Shown: piece by piece, positions 54,895 to 64,000 of the stretch
How the letters are laid out: each line of letters begins with the position of its first letter
Numbering within the stretch: the first letter of the stretch is position 1
Assembly (NCBI RefSeq): GCF_033807575.1
Contig: NC_084711.1
Location: 15,252,001 to 15,316,000, forward strand
From: Cydia pomonella
Taxonomy: Eukaryota > Arthropoda > Insecta > Lepidoptera > Tortricidae
DNA: 64,000 nucleotides
Reading direction: 5' to 3'
Notes under the pieces: generated by a model
Database searches by the model: none
What the model was told of the DNA's origin: nothing
What the model saw: only the letters and a program-made list of their open reading frames with translations
Made by a program: the position numbers and the translations under genes

Positions 54895-55050
54895 ACTAAC
54901 TAACTAACTATTGTGCCGCAGTGATCCAAAGAGGGTCTTGGCCTCCAAAACGAGAGAACGCCACCTGCCCCGATCCTGTGCCACTTCTTGCCAGTTATCG
55001 GCTTTGAGCTGGCACAGATCCGCCTGTACACTACACTGTTCTATTACTAC
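54895..55050 (-). pseudogene. RTE-like LINE C-terminus with TTAG tail and target duplication
   Basis: The minus strand reads DLCQLKADNWQEVAQDR, GRWRSLVLEAKTLFGSL and a stop, then an AGTTAGTTAGTT tail at the low-coordinate end. It is the same family as the plus-strand part at 61953-62148. A 16-bp direct repeat, TGTTCAATACAGCTTA, flanks it at 54879-54894 and 55051-55066. Only about 150 bp of the element was inserted. The 76-codon plus-strand frame at 54911-55141 is a shadow. Confidence 0.88.
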
Positions 55051-55069
55051 TGTTCAATACAGCTTAGCT

Positions 55070-55840
55070 ACTTTTAAATACTTATCTAAGTATTTTACTG
55101 AACCATGTTATGTATTTTATAAATTCTACCTCACTTTTTAAAATAAAATAATCATATCGTAAGTAAGTTAATGACTAATTAGTATAAATATTGAAATAGT
55201 AACACGAGTCATGAAACTAGGTTTCTTTGTTATAAAATGTTGATAAACGTTAATGTGACTCGGTAATCAGTACCTATTATAAAAATAAACTACTAATTTA
55301 TTTAGCCTATTAACATACTAATGTAAGTAACTGTAGACATTAACCTTACTCTTGACTAATGAATAACTTAAATTTTAGACAAACTAAAAATAGAAGCGTT
55401 TTTCCTAATTTTTTTTAAAGGATTCATTTGCTCAGAATTAAGACAAACTACATTGGCTACAATCGTATACCTCTTAAATACATTTGAAGGAGACAAGGGA
55501 GGAGTAGTAAAGGGTTAGGTATTATCGACTTGAGCCGTATAATATAAGAATATAACATAATAAGAATAATACTAGAGGTTTGCGACTTTACCAATACAAT
55601 TTTTTTACTAGCACGGCGCTATTTGTCTATATAGTCTCCACACCAGAAGGTATGAAGAGACTATGTTAACCAGTATCAGTCATTCTGTTGAATCAAATAG
55701 AAAGCAAACTAAAAACGTCGAACTTGCAGGCACTATACTACTATATTTTCATCTTAGCGTTTTCCCCAAAAAAATAACTTTGGTTCTTCTTATGTAAGGA
55801 TTTTGCTAAAGATTTAAGTTAAATATAAAAACGCATTAAA
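55070..55840. other. No gene recognised
   Basis: AT-rich unique sequence. Confidence 0.3.
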
Positions 55841-55846
55841 CCGATT

Positions 55847-55981
55847 TGCGACACAGCAACGCAAACCATAGCACATCTACTGGCGTGCCCGGCATGCCCA
55901 CATCAATGCTCGGAGCTGGATCTGAGGGACACGACAGCCAGGGCTGTCAACACCGCTGCGTACTGGGCATCCATAGTTTAA
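55847..55981 (+). pseudogene. LINE reverse-transcriptase C-terminus with Cys/His cluster
   Basis: The plus frame from 55847 to the stop at 55981 reads TQTIAHLLACPACPHQC, then SELDLRDTTARAVNTAAYWA. This is the C-terminal end of a CR1/Jockey-like LINE ORF2, which usually carries a C...H...C..C motif followed by an A...A..W segment. Everything upstream is missing. An A-rich stretch (AGAAGAAAAAG) follows about 35 bp after the stop. Confidence 0.75.
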
Positions 55982-55999
55982 AAAAGGAACCTCGACACT

Positions 56000-57440
56000 A
56001 AAAGAAGAAAAAGACCAATTTGCAAGACCGAAGTGATCTCATAAGAATTCAGCGAACAGCTTTGCGCGGAGCTCTAAAAAAGTATCTGGCAGTAGACTAG
56101 TGTCAGCTGATTGTGTGTTATGCAAAAATTGATTAAGCAACAAAGCAATCTTGACTTACTTTCGTCCATATCCAAGCACAGTCAACTATGCTCTACCTCT
56201 ATACTTAATAAGATTGTTGCTTATCATCCGTATGATCAGATTTCTACAAAATTAACATCTGATAAATTTGGTATACTGATTCAAGCGATTGTGATTGAAT
56301 AACAAGACAACATTTCACTTTTATAACTTTTTAATATTGTTTATAAAAAAAATAACGTAAGACTTCACACCTGCTTGGTTTTTAAATTTAATATATTAAG
56401 TATATATTCTTGAAGGTTGACTGCAACAGAAACAATATATTGGTACATACAAAAATAAATACTATTTTCTCGTTATTTACGTAACGTATGCATTTTTTAT
56501 GTATTTCAACATAGCAGGAATGATGAATATATGTAAAAGGAATGTTTAAACTATACTGACTAATGTCTATACATCAGTTATAAAGCGTTTAAAAACTACG
56601 TTAACTAATATTCTCAAACATCAACTAACAATAGCAGTAGTAGCTTATATGAACGTCAGGTTATGTAAGCTACTACTATGTATTTATAAGCACTAATCTA
56701 CCTATCATATTTTTTCCCGTGTGGGTAAAACAAGGCTTCTGGAAAGGTTCCCTATTAAAATGTTATTCTTTAGCTTTTACTGAAGAAGTACAATAGACAA
56801 CGCAGTTTCCATTGTATTATCCCCGAATACTGTGGAACTGTTTATTTTTCTGAAAATTAAATTCTCTGCTACTCGTCAGTGCAGTTATAAATTTATAATA
56901 TATTTAGGTATTTATATTATAATAAATACAAAAATATATCACGTAGTATTTATTTAAAAACGCTTTTTTTAATATCTTGAAAAATATTTCTCGGTGTATC
57001 TAACTCTAAATAAGCCATAAAGAAATAGATGAGTACTATATTTTAACGCACAAATTACACGCCAGTTCAACAGACAATTATGTTTCTAGCGATGACACAG
57101 CATAAATCTCATTCAATGGTCCATGACGGGAGCAACCCATTCACGACTAAGCTGCACAATAATTCGCCGAAGCTGAGTTTTATATAATTTTAACGTCATA
57201 TTAAGATTACAGGTTGTTGCATAAGTGGTATCGCAAGCAACGTTAAACCGAAGTATGCATACGCAAAAGTGCAAATCGCGAAGTAGGTTCAACTAGCTTG
57301 TAATGATTACACGTGACGTCATACTTATCTCGAGCCTTTTTATGCCATACAATATCAGTGGCAAAAATACAGCCTCGCTTAATTAGCGCAACTCGTGCTT
57401 TGCTATAAACGGGCTAGCAAAAGCTGATATGCGTGCGCGC
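56000..57440. other. No gene recognised; hairpin at about 56637-56677
   Basis: GTAGTAGCTTA and TAAGCTACTAC form a hairpin with a loop near 20 bp. The rest is AT-rich unique DNA. The 63-codon frame at 56111-56302 has no recognisable domain. Confidence 0.35.
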
Positions 57441-57445
57441 AGGCG

Positions 57446-57552
57446 GCGTATTCTGATTATAAAAACAAGCTATGAATAAGATTTGTCAGTGTCAAAACTG
57501 ACATATGATATGACGTATTCATAACCTGGTATTACGATTAGATTACGCCTCC
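57446..57552. mobile_element. Diverged MITE, AGGCGGCGTATTCTGATTAT termini
   Basis: AGGCGGCGTATTCTGATTAT is mirrored loosely by TTACGATTAGATTACGCCTCC. The centre holds TGTCAGTGTCAAAACTGACA, a motif shared with the MITEs at 37170 and 47213. Confidence 0.45.
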
Positions 57553-57606
57553 AGGTCGTGACGAAGATGAAGGGGTAACAGAATTATAATAATTGTATTC
57601 TCCTCA

Positions 57607-57726
57607 ACAGGGGCCCATTTCTCGAACGGTATCAGTCTAATATTATTAGTATGTTGCCATGGTAACCCATAAGTACAATTTAACTAATAATATTAGTCCA
57701 ATACTGTGCGAGAAATAGGCCCCTGT
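57607..57726. mobile_element. Palindromic MITE, ACAGGGGCCCATTTCTCG termini
   Basis: ACAGGGGCCCATTTCTCG at 57607 is mirrored by CGAGAAATAGGCCCCTGT ending at 57726. Inward, GTCTAATATTATTAGT pairs with ACTAATAATATTAGTCC, and the loop contains TTGCCATGGTAAC, itself palindromic. TGTATTCTC occurs at both sides (about 57594 and 57724), but the right copy overlaps the element, so I do not call it a target duplication. Confidence 0.78.
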
Positions 57727-57734
57727 ATTCTCAA

Positions 57735-58305
57735 GTCAGCACAATGAATTTAAATGATTTACATTTTTGTCTTACTTATATGGAACTACATTACATTCAT
57801 ATAATTTATTCCTACTTTATATGAATTGCTTTATTTAAGCACAAAAGTTGAATAGTAATTACCAAAATGAGGGAACAAGGATATTAAACGTGTTTAGTAA
57901 ATATCTATTGTAATGATTGTAGCTTGGTTAACCATAATAATCCAAGCTTAAACAATTTTCCTAGTGCAGTGATCTATAACCGGTTTATGCCAATAAAAAT
58001 ACCAGTATATAAGCAAAACTAGTTTTAGTTCAATTCAAAAACAACAATTAAATAAACATACAAAGCTGCCAACTATTACGATTGCTATACCTGCTAGACA
58101 TTTATAAAAACATCTACCTGCTTTAAAAATAATAAAATTCAAAGTCGGCAAAAGGTTGTGTACCTCTTCGTACAGCTGGCAGCCGTGTGTTGGTCCTTAT
58201 TTATAACCTATTGTTGTTGTCATACCTACCTGTTAGAAATTTGAAAGTAATCGAACACACGGACAATAAGATATTGGTGCTGTAAGAGCGCATAATTCCA
58301 GGCAT
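57735..58305. other. No gene recognised
   Basis: AT-rich unique sequence. Confidence 0.3.
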
Positions 58306-58311
58306 ACCTAT

Positions 58312-58771
58312 ACACCGTGTTTTATTGGATTCCATTAACTTCGGGGTATCGGTATGTACGTTAAGGGAAACTAAATGGCCAAAAAAACCTTTTTTTAAAT
58401 TTCTTTAACTATTTTTTTATAAAAAGTAATTAAATGTTGCAATATAGCGTTGTTGTAACACGGTTTTAACTCACATTTAACTCAACCAAACAATTGAAAA
58501 CTGTGACATAATTATCAATGTCATTTCGAACATCAATCGTCCAAGATAGCATTTACGTTTAGTATCCAATGTATTAACTCATACTAAATACTAATCAAGA
58601 TGTAAACAGGCCCTAAGGCAAGTGTACACGTTCGTAAGGGCCTTATAAGATAAAAATTAAATATAGATTATCTCCGAAATGGAGTTAATTAGAATACCGG
58701 TGTCTTTGAGAAAGTTATTCAATTTAAGTTCAGGGATGCACCATTGAAATTAACGGAAAAAAACACGGTGT
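58312..58771. mobile_element. ACACCGTG inverted-repeat transposon, full-length non-coding copy
   Basis: ACACCGTGTTTTATTGGATT and the inverted AAAAAACACGGTGT mark the ends. CATTAACTTCGG near the left end also pairs with TTGAAATTAACG near the right. Flanks read CCTA-T and A-TAAT, compatible with a TA duplication as in Tc1/mariner elements. About 460 bp, no coding frame. The right half recurs alone at 12185-12328. Confidence 0.65.
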
Positions 58772-58774
58772 ATA

Positions 58775-59320
58775 ATTTCTTATCAAGTAATTAAATAATG
58801 ATATACCTACCTATATAACCGAACGTATTCCACTCGTACAATGAATCTAAAACTAACAGAAATACTTTTATTTGTTTATCGAATAAGTCACGTGGCTTGA
58901 TTTGTTTAGTTTAACGAAATAAGTCATACAAAACGATTAAGTAGTTGAATGAGATTGTCTAAAGAAGACAACACACTGGATATGAACTGTTATAACTTAA
59001 ATAATATTTCCCTGTGCTACTCTCTTTTATAATATCAGTTTTTTTGTAAATAATAATGCGATCTTACTTCATACAATTAAATGCAATTAAACTCAAACTT
59101 CAAGGCGTTAAACATACCCAATGTAACCTACAATGCCAATTAATCCATGCCTGTATGCCCATTGAAGTCCTATGGAACCTTTTATATATGAGTAAGTACG
59201 TCTCATTTGTGAGCAGGTCACGTTTTCTTGTATAACAGTGACGTTAACTTATTAAGACGCGCGCTGCCAACTGATTGGTTTCGAAAACGGATTGACTTGG
59301 ACCAGACCAAGGTTAATTGA
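58775..59320. other. No gene recognised
   Basis: AT-rich unique sequence. Confidence 0.3.
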
Positions 59321-59325
59321 GAACT

Positions 59326-59446
59326 GAGGGCCTACCGCGAACCACGTTCAACGTGTTGCCTCTCTGTCGCACTCGTAAATTCGTACGTAAGTGTGACAGG
59401 GAGGCAACACGTCGAACGTGGTTCGCGCTGTTCCGTTACAGCCCTT
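59326..59446. mobile_element. MITE with long inverted repeat, copy 2
   Basis: Left arm GAGGGCCTACCGCGAACCAC, then GTTCAACGTGTTGCCTC; right arm GAGGCAACACGTCGAAC and GTGGTTCGCG. It matches copy 1 at 4126-4237, but the outermost part of the right arm is replaced by CTGTTCCGTTACAGCCCT. The left arm also differs by one base (TTCAACGTG for TTCGACGTG). Confidence 0.75.
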
Positions 59447-59449
59447 TAG

Positions 59450-61690
59450 TTGATAGCTACTTTACTTTGATCTTGTAACCTCGTAAACCCAGGGCAATTT
59501 TTGCACTTTTCAATTTGGAACTTTCTTTGTATGATAATTAAAGTCGAATTGAATTTGTGTGTACTTCTACAAGTATGCGGAGACTTACGAGGCTAAAGCT
59601 AAATAACATATGAAATAGTACCCACTTACCCACACAGTACTTGATTTTTTTATAATCAGAACATCCTATCTTATTGTTTTAATTGCCATTATTGAACAGG
59701 ACAGCTGGCACTTTATATGACTTACCTAATTATTATTTTCTAAACCTTGCCCGACCTTAAATAAAATTCAGTTATCAGTCACAATCAATTTTTTATTATA
59801 ATCTTCAAAAACTTTTTTTTTGATTTCGCAAGAAATCAATCTAGTAGAAAATGAAAAATAAAATAAAAATATTAAATATAATACGTACAACACATTTTAT
59901 TTTAAAGAAATTGACTTAAATAACAAAATCTCTAGACGAGTGTATTCTGGCATATATTTTTGCGTAAATTAACAAATTAAACAAGAAAATATATTGTTTG
60001 TGTTCCGCCCAAAAACTACACTATAATAATTATTCAGGTCAGTCAGAGCCATTTAATCCCACACACGCGTGGTATATTGATAGTTTACGATCAAACTTAA
60101 TATAAATACTGTCGAGTACATAGGTACCAAAGGCCTCAACCACGTTTGCCTTGCAGTAATCATTTAAAAAACAAGTTTTGAACACATAATATACCTACAC
60201 ACGTGTACATTTATGGAATAAATTACTATAGATTAATCTTAGAATCCTACTTAACGAGTGGTATAAGTAGGTCCAAAATGGAATCATAGTATGTATATTT
60301 GAACAGCTGATTGTTATATAAAATCAAGACATGGATGAAGAATTAAATCCGATATCTAGAATAATAATAAATATATTTCCATCGAAGCAAGTACTTATTT
60401 TGACGAGGCGATTAACCTCGCAACAGTTGTTGACGAATTCTTTTTTTTTTTACTATGAAAGTTTAATTATTTCCCAGTCCCGAAAATACCACATTTATCT
60501 TTATTCGATGAACCCAAGGTAAAGGTGATTACTATGCCATGATTGCGACATGTGCGCTTTATTCCATTGTCTCAGAGATTATAATCGATTGATGGAACTC
60601 CGTAATGTCCAGTGGATTTACGAGTGATATTTTCATGTCGGAAGCTCGGAACTACTCGGAAGTAATTATGGGACGGTATGCCTAGGTTAGTAATTTGCAC
60701 ATCGATCGAGTCGAATAAGGTATTCGAACTCATCAAGGATGGTTACAATGTTTCGGTCGTTGACGTGTTACTTGTTTGGGCATAATAGGTCGGCGAGTTG
60801 AAGGTATCAGTAGCTAGCAAGGTGTACACATTCGACGTAATCATTTTTGTTGTCGGCCTATATTTGTCCATGGTACAGGCAATTTCTTATGAACCAGATG
60901 GATTAGTATAGAATCCACGCTAGCCCGAGGCGTTCGAAGGTTTTTCTCATACGGATTACTGCATATATTTTATACGGCATACAAATTTATTTTGAAAATG
61001 GATTTAAAATACATCACGACATTTCAAACCCTTTGCAACAGGGACGCTGTTTTCGAAACATCGGGGTGTTTTTTTCTTTTTAATATATTATGCGCGATAT
61101 AATCCATTAAAATAGTTTCATATCACCTAAAACTATCGCTATAATTGTCGACATTATAAAATGATTATTTTGCAAAACATCGTTACACAAATAAAAATAT
61201 CCATCCTCTTATTTTATATGTCAATGATAAATCTCTAAACAAGTAATTGTTTCGTGTATTACCTATAATATAATAAAAATACGGCGGCGTCACACATGTC
61301 AATAGGTACCTACAAACGATAATACTAACTTAAAATTAAAATGTATTTTCTAACAAGCCCGTCCTTTGATTTAACGATTTGGTTAAGGTCACCATTAAAG
61401 TTTTTGTTTATTCAACTTATAATCTTATTATTATGCAACCGCATTAATATTTAATGAGTCAATAAATAAATCATGGCTGCAGCGCTGTCGGAAGACTCGA
61501 AAGATCTCGATTCTGGTTCGTTCCCATTCAAAGGTTTCTAGGATTAGGGTTACCTACCAGAAGAAACATTTTCATGACTACTCATGACTGTCAGAAATTT
61601 AATTGTAACTTTTCAATTCAATTCAATTCAATATTTCTATTTCGAATAATAAAATCCATATTAGTGTAGGTACTTTTAAATATAATAATT
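59450..61690. other. Long stretch with no gene recognised
   Basis: AT-rich, with a GC-moderate part at 60530-60960 that shows no long frame. The 63-codon frame at 60331-60522 has no domain I know. No inverted repeats of note. Confidence 0.3.
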
Positions 61691-61696
61691 TTCATT

Positions 61697-61709
61697 TTGT
61701 CATTTGCGA
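61697..61709 (+). repeat. Left target-site duplication TTGTCATTTGCGA
   Basis: Exact 13-bp match to 62149-62161, directly outside both ends of the 5'-inverted LINE. Confidence 0.9.
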
Positions 61710-62148
61710 CTACCTTGACTACGCGATCCTCCCCCATTCTGAGTAGGTGACCGAGCCAGCGAAGTCCGTGGGATTTAGTTACGCCGATGATATTGGGCTC
61801 AGCCACCAACTCTTCGATCTCGGCATTTTCCGGATCCTCCAGGAGCCGTCGTCACTTCGGACAGGTCCCAGGATCTTCCTGAGCACCTTTCTTTCCGCTA
61901 TCAAGAGCTGACTTTCCTCTTTTTGAGCGTTTTTGAGTGTTTTTTTTTTGTAGCGTACTTGAGGCGACCAACCGGCCGTCGACCGATCGGGCGCCCCAGG
62001 TACCGCTGGTGTGATGTCGTGGAGGCGGACCTGCATCGGCTGAATGCCGATTCATGGCAGGAAGCCGCGCTGGATCGGGACAGGTGGCGTTCTCTCGTTT
62101 CGGAGGCCAAGATTCTTTTTGGATCGCTGAGCCAAAGCAGTTAGTTAG
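61710..62148 (+). pseudogene. 5'-inverted RTE-like LINE insertion
   Basis: The left part (61710 to about 61940) codes on the minus strand: ESQLLIAERKVLRKILGPVR at its inner end, then VAEPNIIGVTKSHGLRWLGH and LLRMGEDRVVKV at its outer end. The right part (about 61953-62148) codes on the plus strand for what should come next: RRPTGRRPIGRPRYRW, EADLHRLNADSWQEAALDR, WRSLVSEAKILFGSL, then a TTAGTTAGTT tail. In an intact element these are consecutive in one ORF2 C-terminus. One set of 13-bp target duplications encloses both parts, so this is a single insertion with its 5' half inverted. Frameshifts are present; it is dead. Confidence 0.9.
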
Positions 62149-62161
62149 TTGTCATTTGCGA
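62149..62161 (+). repeat. Right target-site duplication TTGTCATTTGCGA
   Basis: Follows the TTAGTTAG tail of the LINE; identical to 61697-61709. The first two T may be shared with the tail. Confidence 0.9.
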
Positions 62162-62164
62162 GAG

Positions 62165-62795
62165 CTGTCGCTTGATACTACCTATGAAATAACTGATATG
62201 TTTGTTACACATTGTTCACTGTGTGGATTTTAATGAGCTTTAAATGTAAACTATTTCGCGGTACCGTTGATATTCGTTGATACTTTGAATATCAAAAAGG
62301 GTTTTTAATAATATTTATTAACCATGCTCCCAGTCAGAATTATTTTAGTTGTTTTCGAATCAGAGTTTAGGTGACGTGATATTTTGGCACAGCTTGCCAA
62401 CCCTGTCTTAGGATGCTCTCTCCCGAGGCCCCTAACACAATGTACAATGAGCACCTCAAGGCATATTTAGATGCTTAGAGAACAATGCTATAAGGATTAA
62501 ATCGATGGTACCGTTACACTAAATTATACGTAGAAGGTATTAAAGGATAAAGTTGGTATTCAAATAGGGTCAGGATTAAGAAAGTATATAATAAATAATA
62601 AATGTAACATATTAATGTAGTATTCCAGTGCAGAGGCTTTTTTTATCGTTAAGTTCTGTAGATTTGGACAGGGTAATATATATTTTAAGAGAATACTAAC
62701 CCTAAGCATGAATATAATAGTTTGAAATATAGGTGTTTTGTAAATTGAGATAAAGTACTTGTATAAATAAAAACTATCCATAAATAAACAGAGAA
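62165..62795. other. No gene recognised
   Basis: AT-rich unique sequence. The 73-codon minus-strand frame at 62560-62781 lies next to the 111-codon frame below, in the same direction, but I see no reason to join them. Confidence 0.3.
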
Positions 62796-62798
62796 AAT

Positions 62799-63134
62799 CT
62801 AGTAGAAAAAGGATGGATAATTCTGAAACAGGCCAAATAATTGTACAAAATATAAATTCAAACGACGCATCATTTCCGGTGAAATCATTCCATATTCAGC
62901 AAACACCATTTTCGGAGTAAACATTATATTATTTACATGAATAAATATACAAAAGGCCCAATATAATTCGCGCAGCCTAATTTCACGGTCGCTTAGATCT
63001 GCGTGTTGCTGATCTCCACGCGACGATTCACTCAATGACAGATCTAATACAGATAACATACAGCCTTCCGCACTACACGTACACGATATGGGTTTGTAAA
63101 AAATATACATAATTTCCGTTGTAGATACAGTCAT
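62799..63134 (-). other. 111-codon open frame outside recognised repeats
   Basis: The minus-strand translation includes SDREIRLRELYWAFCIFIHV and RRLNLYFVQLFGLFQ. It is one of the longest frames outside the repeats and codon use is not obviously AT-driven. The order charged-loop, RELYW..C, then NLYFVQLF faintly recalls the last part of insect gustatory receptors, but spacing is about 9 residues off and the hydrophobic segment between is weak. On the minus strand TTTCGTTGTAG (63158-63148), 15 bp upstream of the Met, could be a splice acceptor. I cannot assign a function. Confidence 0.18.
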
Positions 63135-63239
63135 CTGCCTTTTTGGTACCTACAACGAAACACTTTACATCTTATCCAAAACCTCAACAAATAGCGAAGT
63201 TTCAAATATTATTAAATCACTGGCAGCATGGTTCCATTT

Positions 63240-63320
63240 TTATCGCTTGTCACTATGCCCGTCACTTTTGCACTTACATACTTGTTAGAACGTGACAGGC
63301 ATGGTGACAAATGATAAAGA
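63240..63320. mobile_element. Palindromic MITE, ATCATTTGTCACCATGCC arms
   Basis: ATCGCTTGTCACTATGCCCG and TCAC at the left pair with GTGACAGGCATGGTGACAAA and TGAT at the right, with several mismatches. The loop holds CACTTACATACTTGTTAGAAC. Non-coding. Confidence 0.65.
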
Positions 63321-63437
63321 GCCGACCATCTTAGCCCTAGATTATATATTTTTGATACAAATCAAATTATTTTGCACTGCGTTATTTAAGTAGTAATTTA
63401 TTTATATTACCCTACTGTATATATAGATGTCATATAT

Positions 63438-63478
63438 AAAGTGTCCGAGCGCTCCAGTAGCGGAGGCCGGATACTTTA
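63438..63478. repeat. Short inverted repeat
   Basis: AAAGTGTCCGAGCGCTCC and GGAGGCCGGATACTTT form an imperfect stem around AGTAGC. It resembles a small palindrome common in Lepidoptera from memory. Confidence 0.55.
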
Positions 63479-63496
63479 CGTTATTTTTTTCTTTAC

Positions 63497-63930
63497 TACA
63501 GGGTGGGCAAATAAGATTAATACACTTTGTTTTTAAATTCTAATTATAAAATATATTATTCAGGATTGGCAATTGTATACGGAAGATAATCTCTGCCAAA
63601 TGTCTACCTCTAGCAGCAAGCCGTTTTTTCTCAAATGTTTGTTCGATTAATTTCGAGAAACGGTGACAGTGATTGGCACCCAAATTCCCCAAATTGTGCA
63701 GCTCCTAACTTATTTCTGTGGGGCTATCTAAAATAACGCGTCTATGCTAACAAGCTGATGAAATTTTAACAATTTAAACCGACCATCCGATACAAATTTA
63801 CTAAGATAACGCCGAAAATGTACGAAAGTATGCTGAGACTTGCGATGATAAAGGGCTCACATTGGCTTGCTGTTAGTAGGTAGTGGACATATGTCAGACA
63901 TTATGTTTCGCATGTTTGCCACCACTGAAT
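63497..63930 (+). pseudogene. Decayed mariner-type transposase, internally deleted
   Basis: A CTACAGGGTGGGCAAATAAG terminus at about 63495 (preceded by TTA) is followed by non-coding sequence, then from about 63672 a plus frame reads GDSDWHPNSPNCAAPNLFLW, GYLK, stop, RVYANK. After another stop it resumes as IRYKFTKITPKMYESMLRL and stops again at 63876. This follows the C-terminal part of IS630/Tc1/mariner transposases (canonical pattern GD..WPPRS.DL.P.DFFLWG..K..VY). The third catalytic Asp is Asn here (APN for PLD/APD). The N-terminal two-thirds are missing. The right terminus is not visible before the window ends. Confidence 0.75.
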
Positions 63931-64000
63931 AATATAATTTTAAAACAATACTTAATCATCTTTGAACTTAATGTAATTCAAATTTTAAAACAAAATGTAT

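Overview
This window looks like nuclear DNA of a moth or butterfly (Lepidoptera). It is AT-rich, has no bacterial gene organisation, and contains no open reading frame longer than about 170 codons. The repeats include several kinds I recognise from memory as common in lepidopteran genomes: tRNA-headed SINEs, the 'GGCCAAGTGCGAGTC...TACGGAACCCT' and 'GGCCAAGAGCATGTC...GGAACCCT' elements, short palindromic MITEs, and RTE-, Zenon- and Jockey-like LINE 3' ends. Species and superfamily assignments could not be checked against a database.

I find no intact host protein-coding gene, so the 64 kb is best read as intergenic DNA or part of a very large intron. The one place that looks gene-related is a CpG-rich patch at about 46376-46440, followed by a possible non-coding first exon ending at a splice donor near 46602. 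All recognisable protein-coding sequence is debris of transposons: reverse-transcriptase C-termini (10.6, 26.4, 29.8, 43.9-44.2, 44.5, 54.9, 55.8 and 61.7-62.1 kb) and a dead mariner-type transposase at the right edge (63.5-63.9 kb).

Layout. 0-9 kb: a short MITE, truncated GGTTCCG-type elements, two nested palindromes (4.1 kb), a 71-bp tandem duplication, a SINE (7.2 kb), a long palindrome (8.6 kb) and the first of three copies of one repeat (8.9 kb). 9-23 kb: a LINE end with tandem hairpins (10.7-11.0 kb), a long palindrome (14.0 kb), a dimerised element with two poly-G runs (15.5-16.4 kb), a SINE with a MITE inside it (17.0-17.5 kb), and two more copies of the 8.9-kb repeat. 23-33 kb: LINE ends, a hAT-type MITE with an exact 8-bp target duplication (28.7 kb), a palindrome plus 57-bp minisatellite (31.1-31.4 kb), and a MITE interrupted by a LINE tail (31.6-31.9 kb). 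33-48 kb: mostly unique DNA with a SINE (36.8 kb), an element holding a 152-155-bp internal tandem array (37.6-38.4 kb), a second hAT MITE (39.4 kb), a SINE and LINE cluster (43.4-44.7 kb), the CpG-rich candidate promoter and another dimerised element. 48-64 kb: LINE tails, two RTE-like insertions with clean target duplications (54.9 and 61.7-62.1 kb; the second has a 5' inversion), several MITEs and the decayed transposase.

The genes do not form a pathway. What the window records is insertion history. Exact target-site duplications, an empty-site comparison and nesting give relative ages for several elements. I did not find a convincing new functional system.
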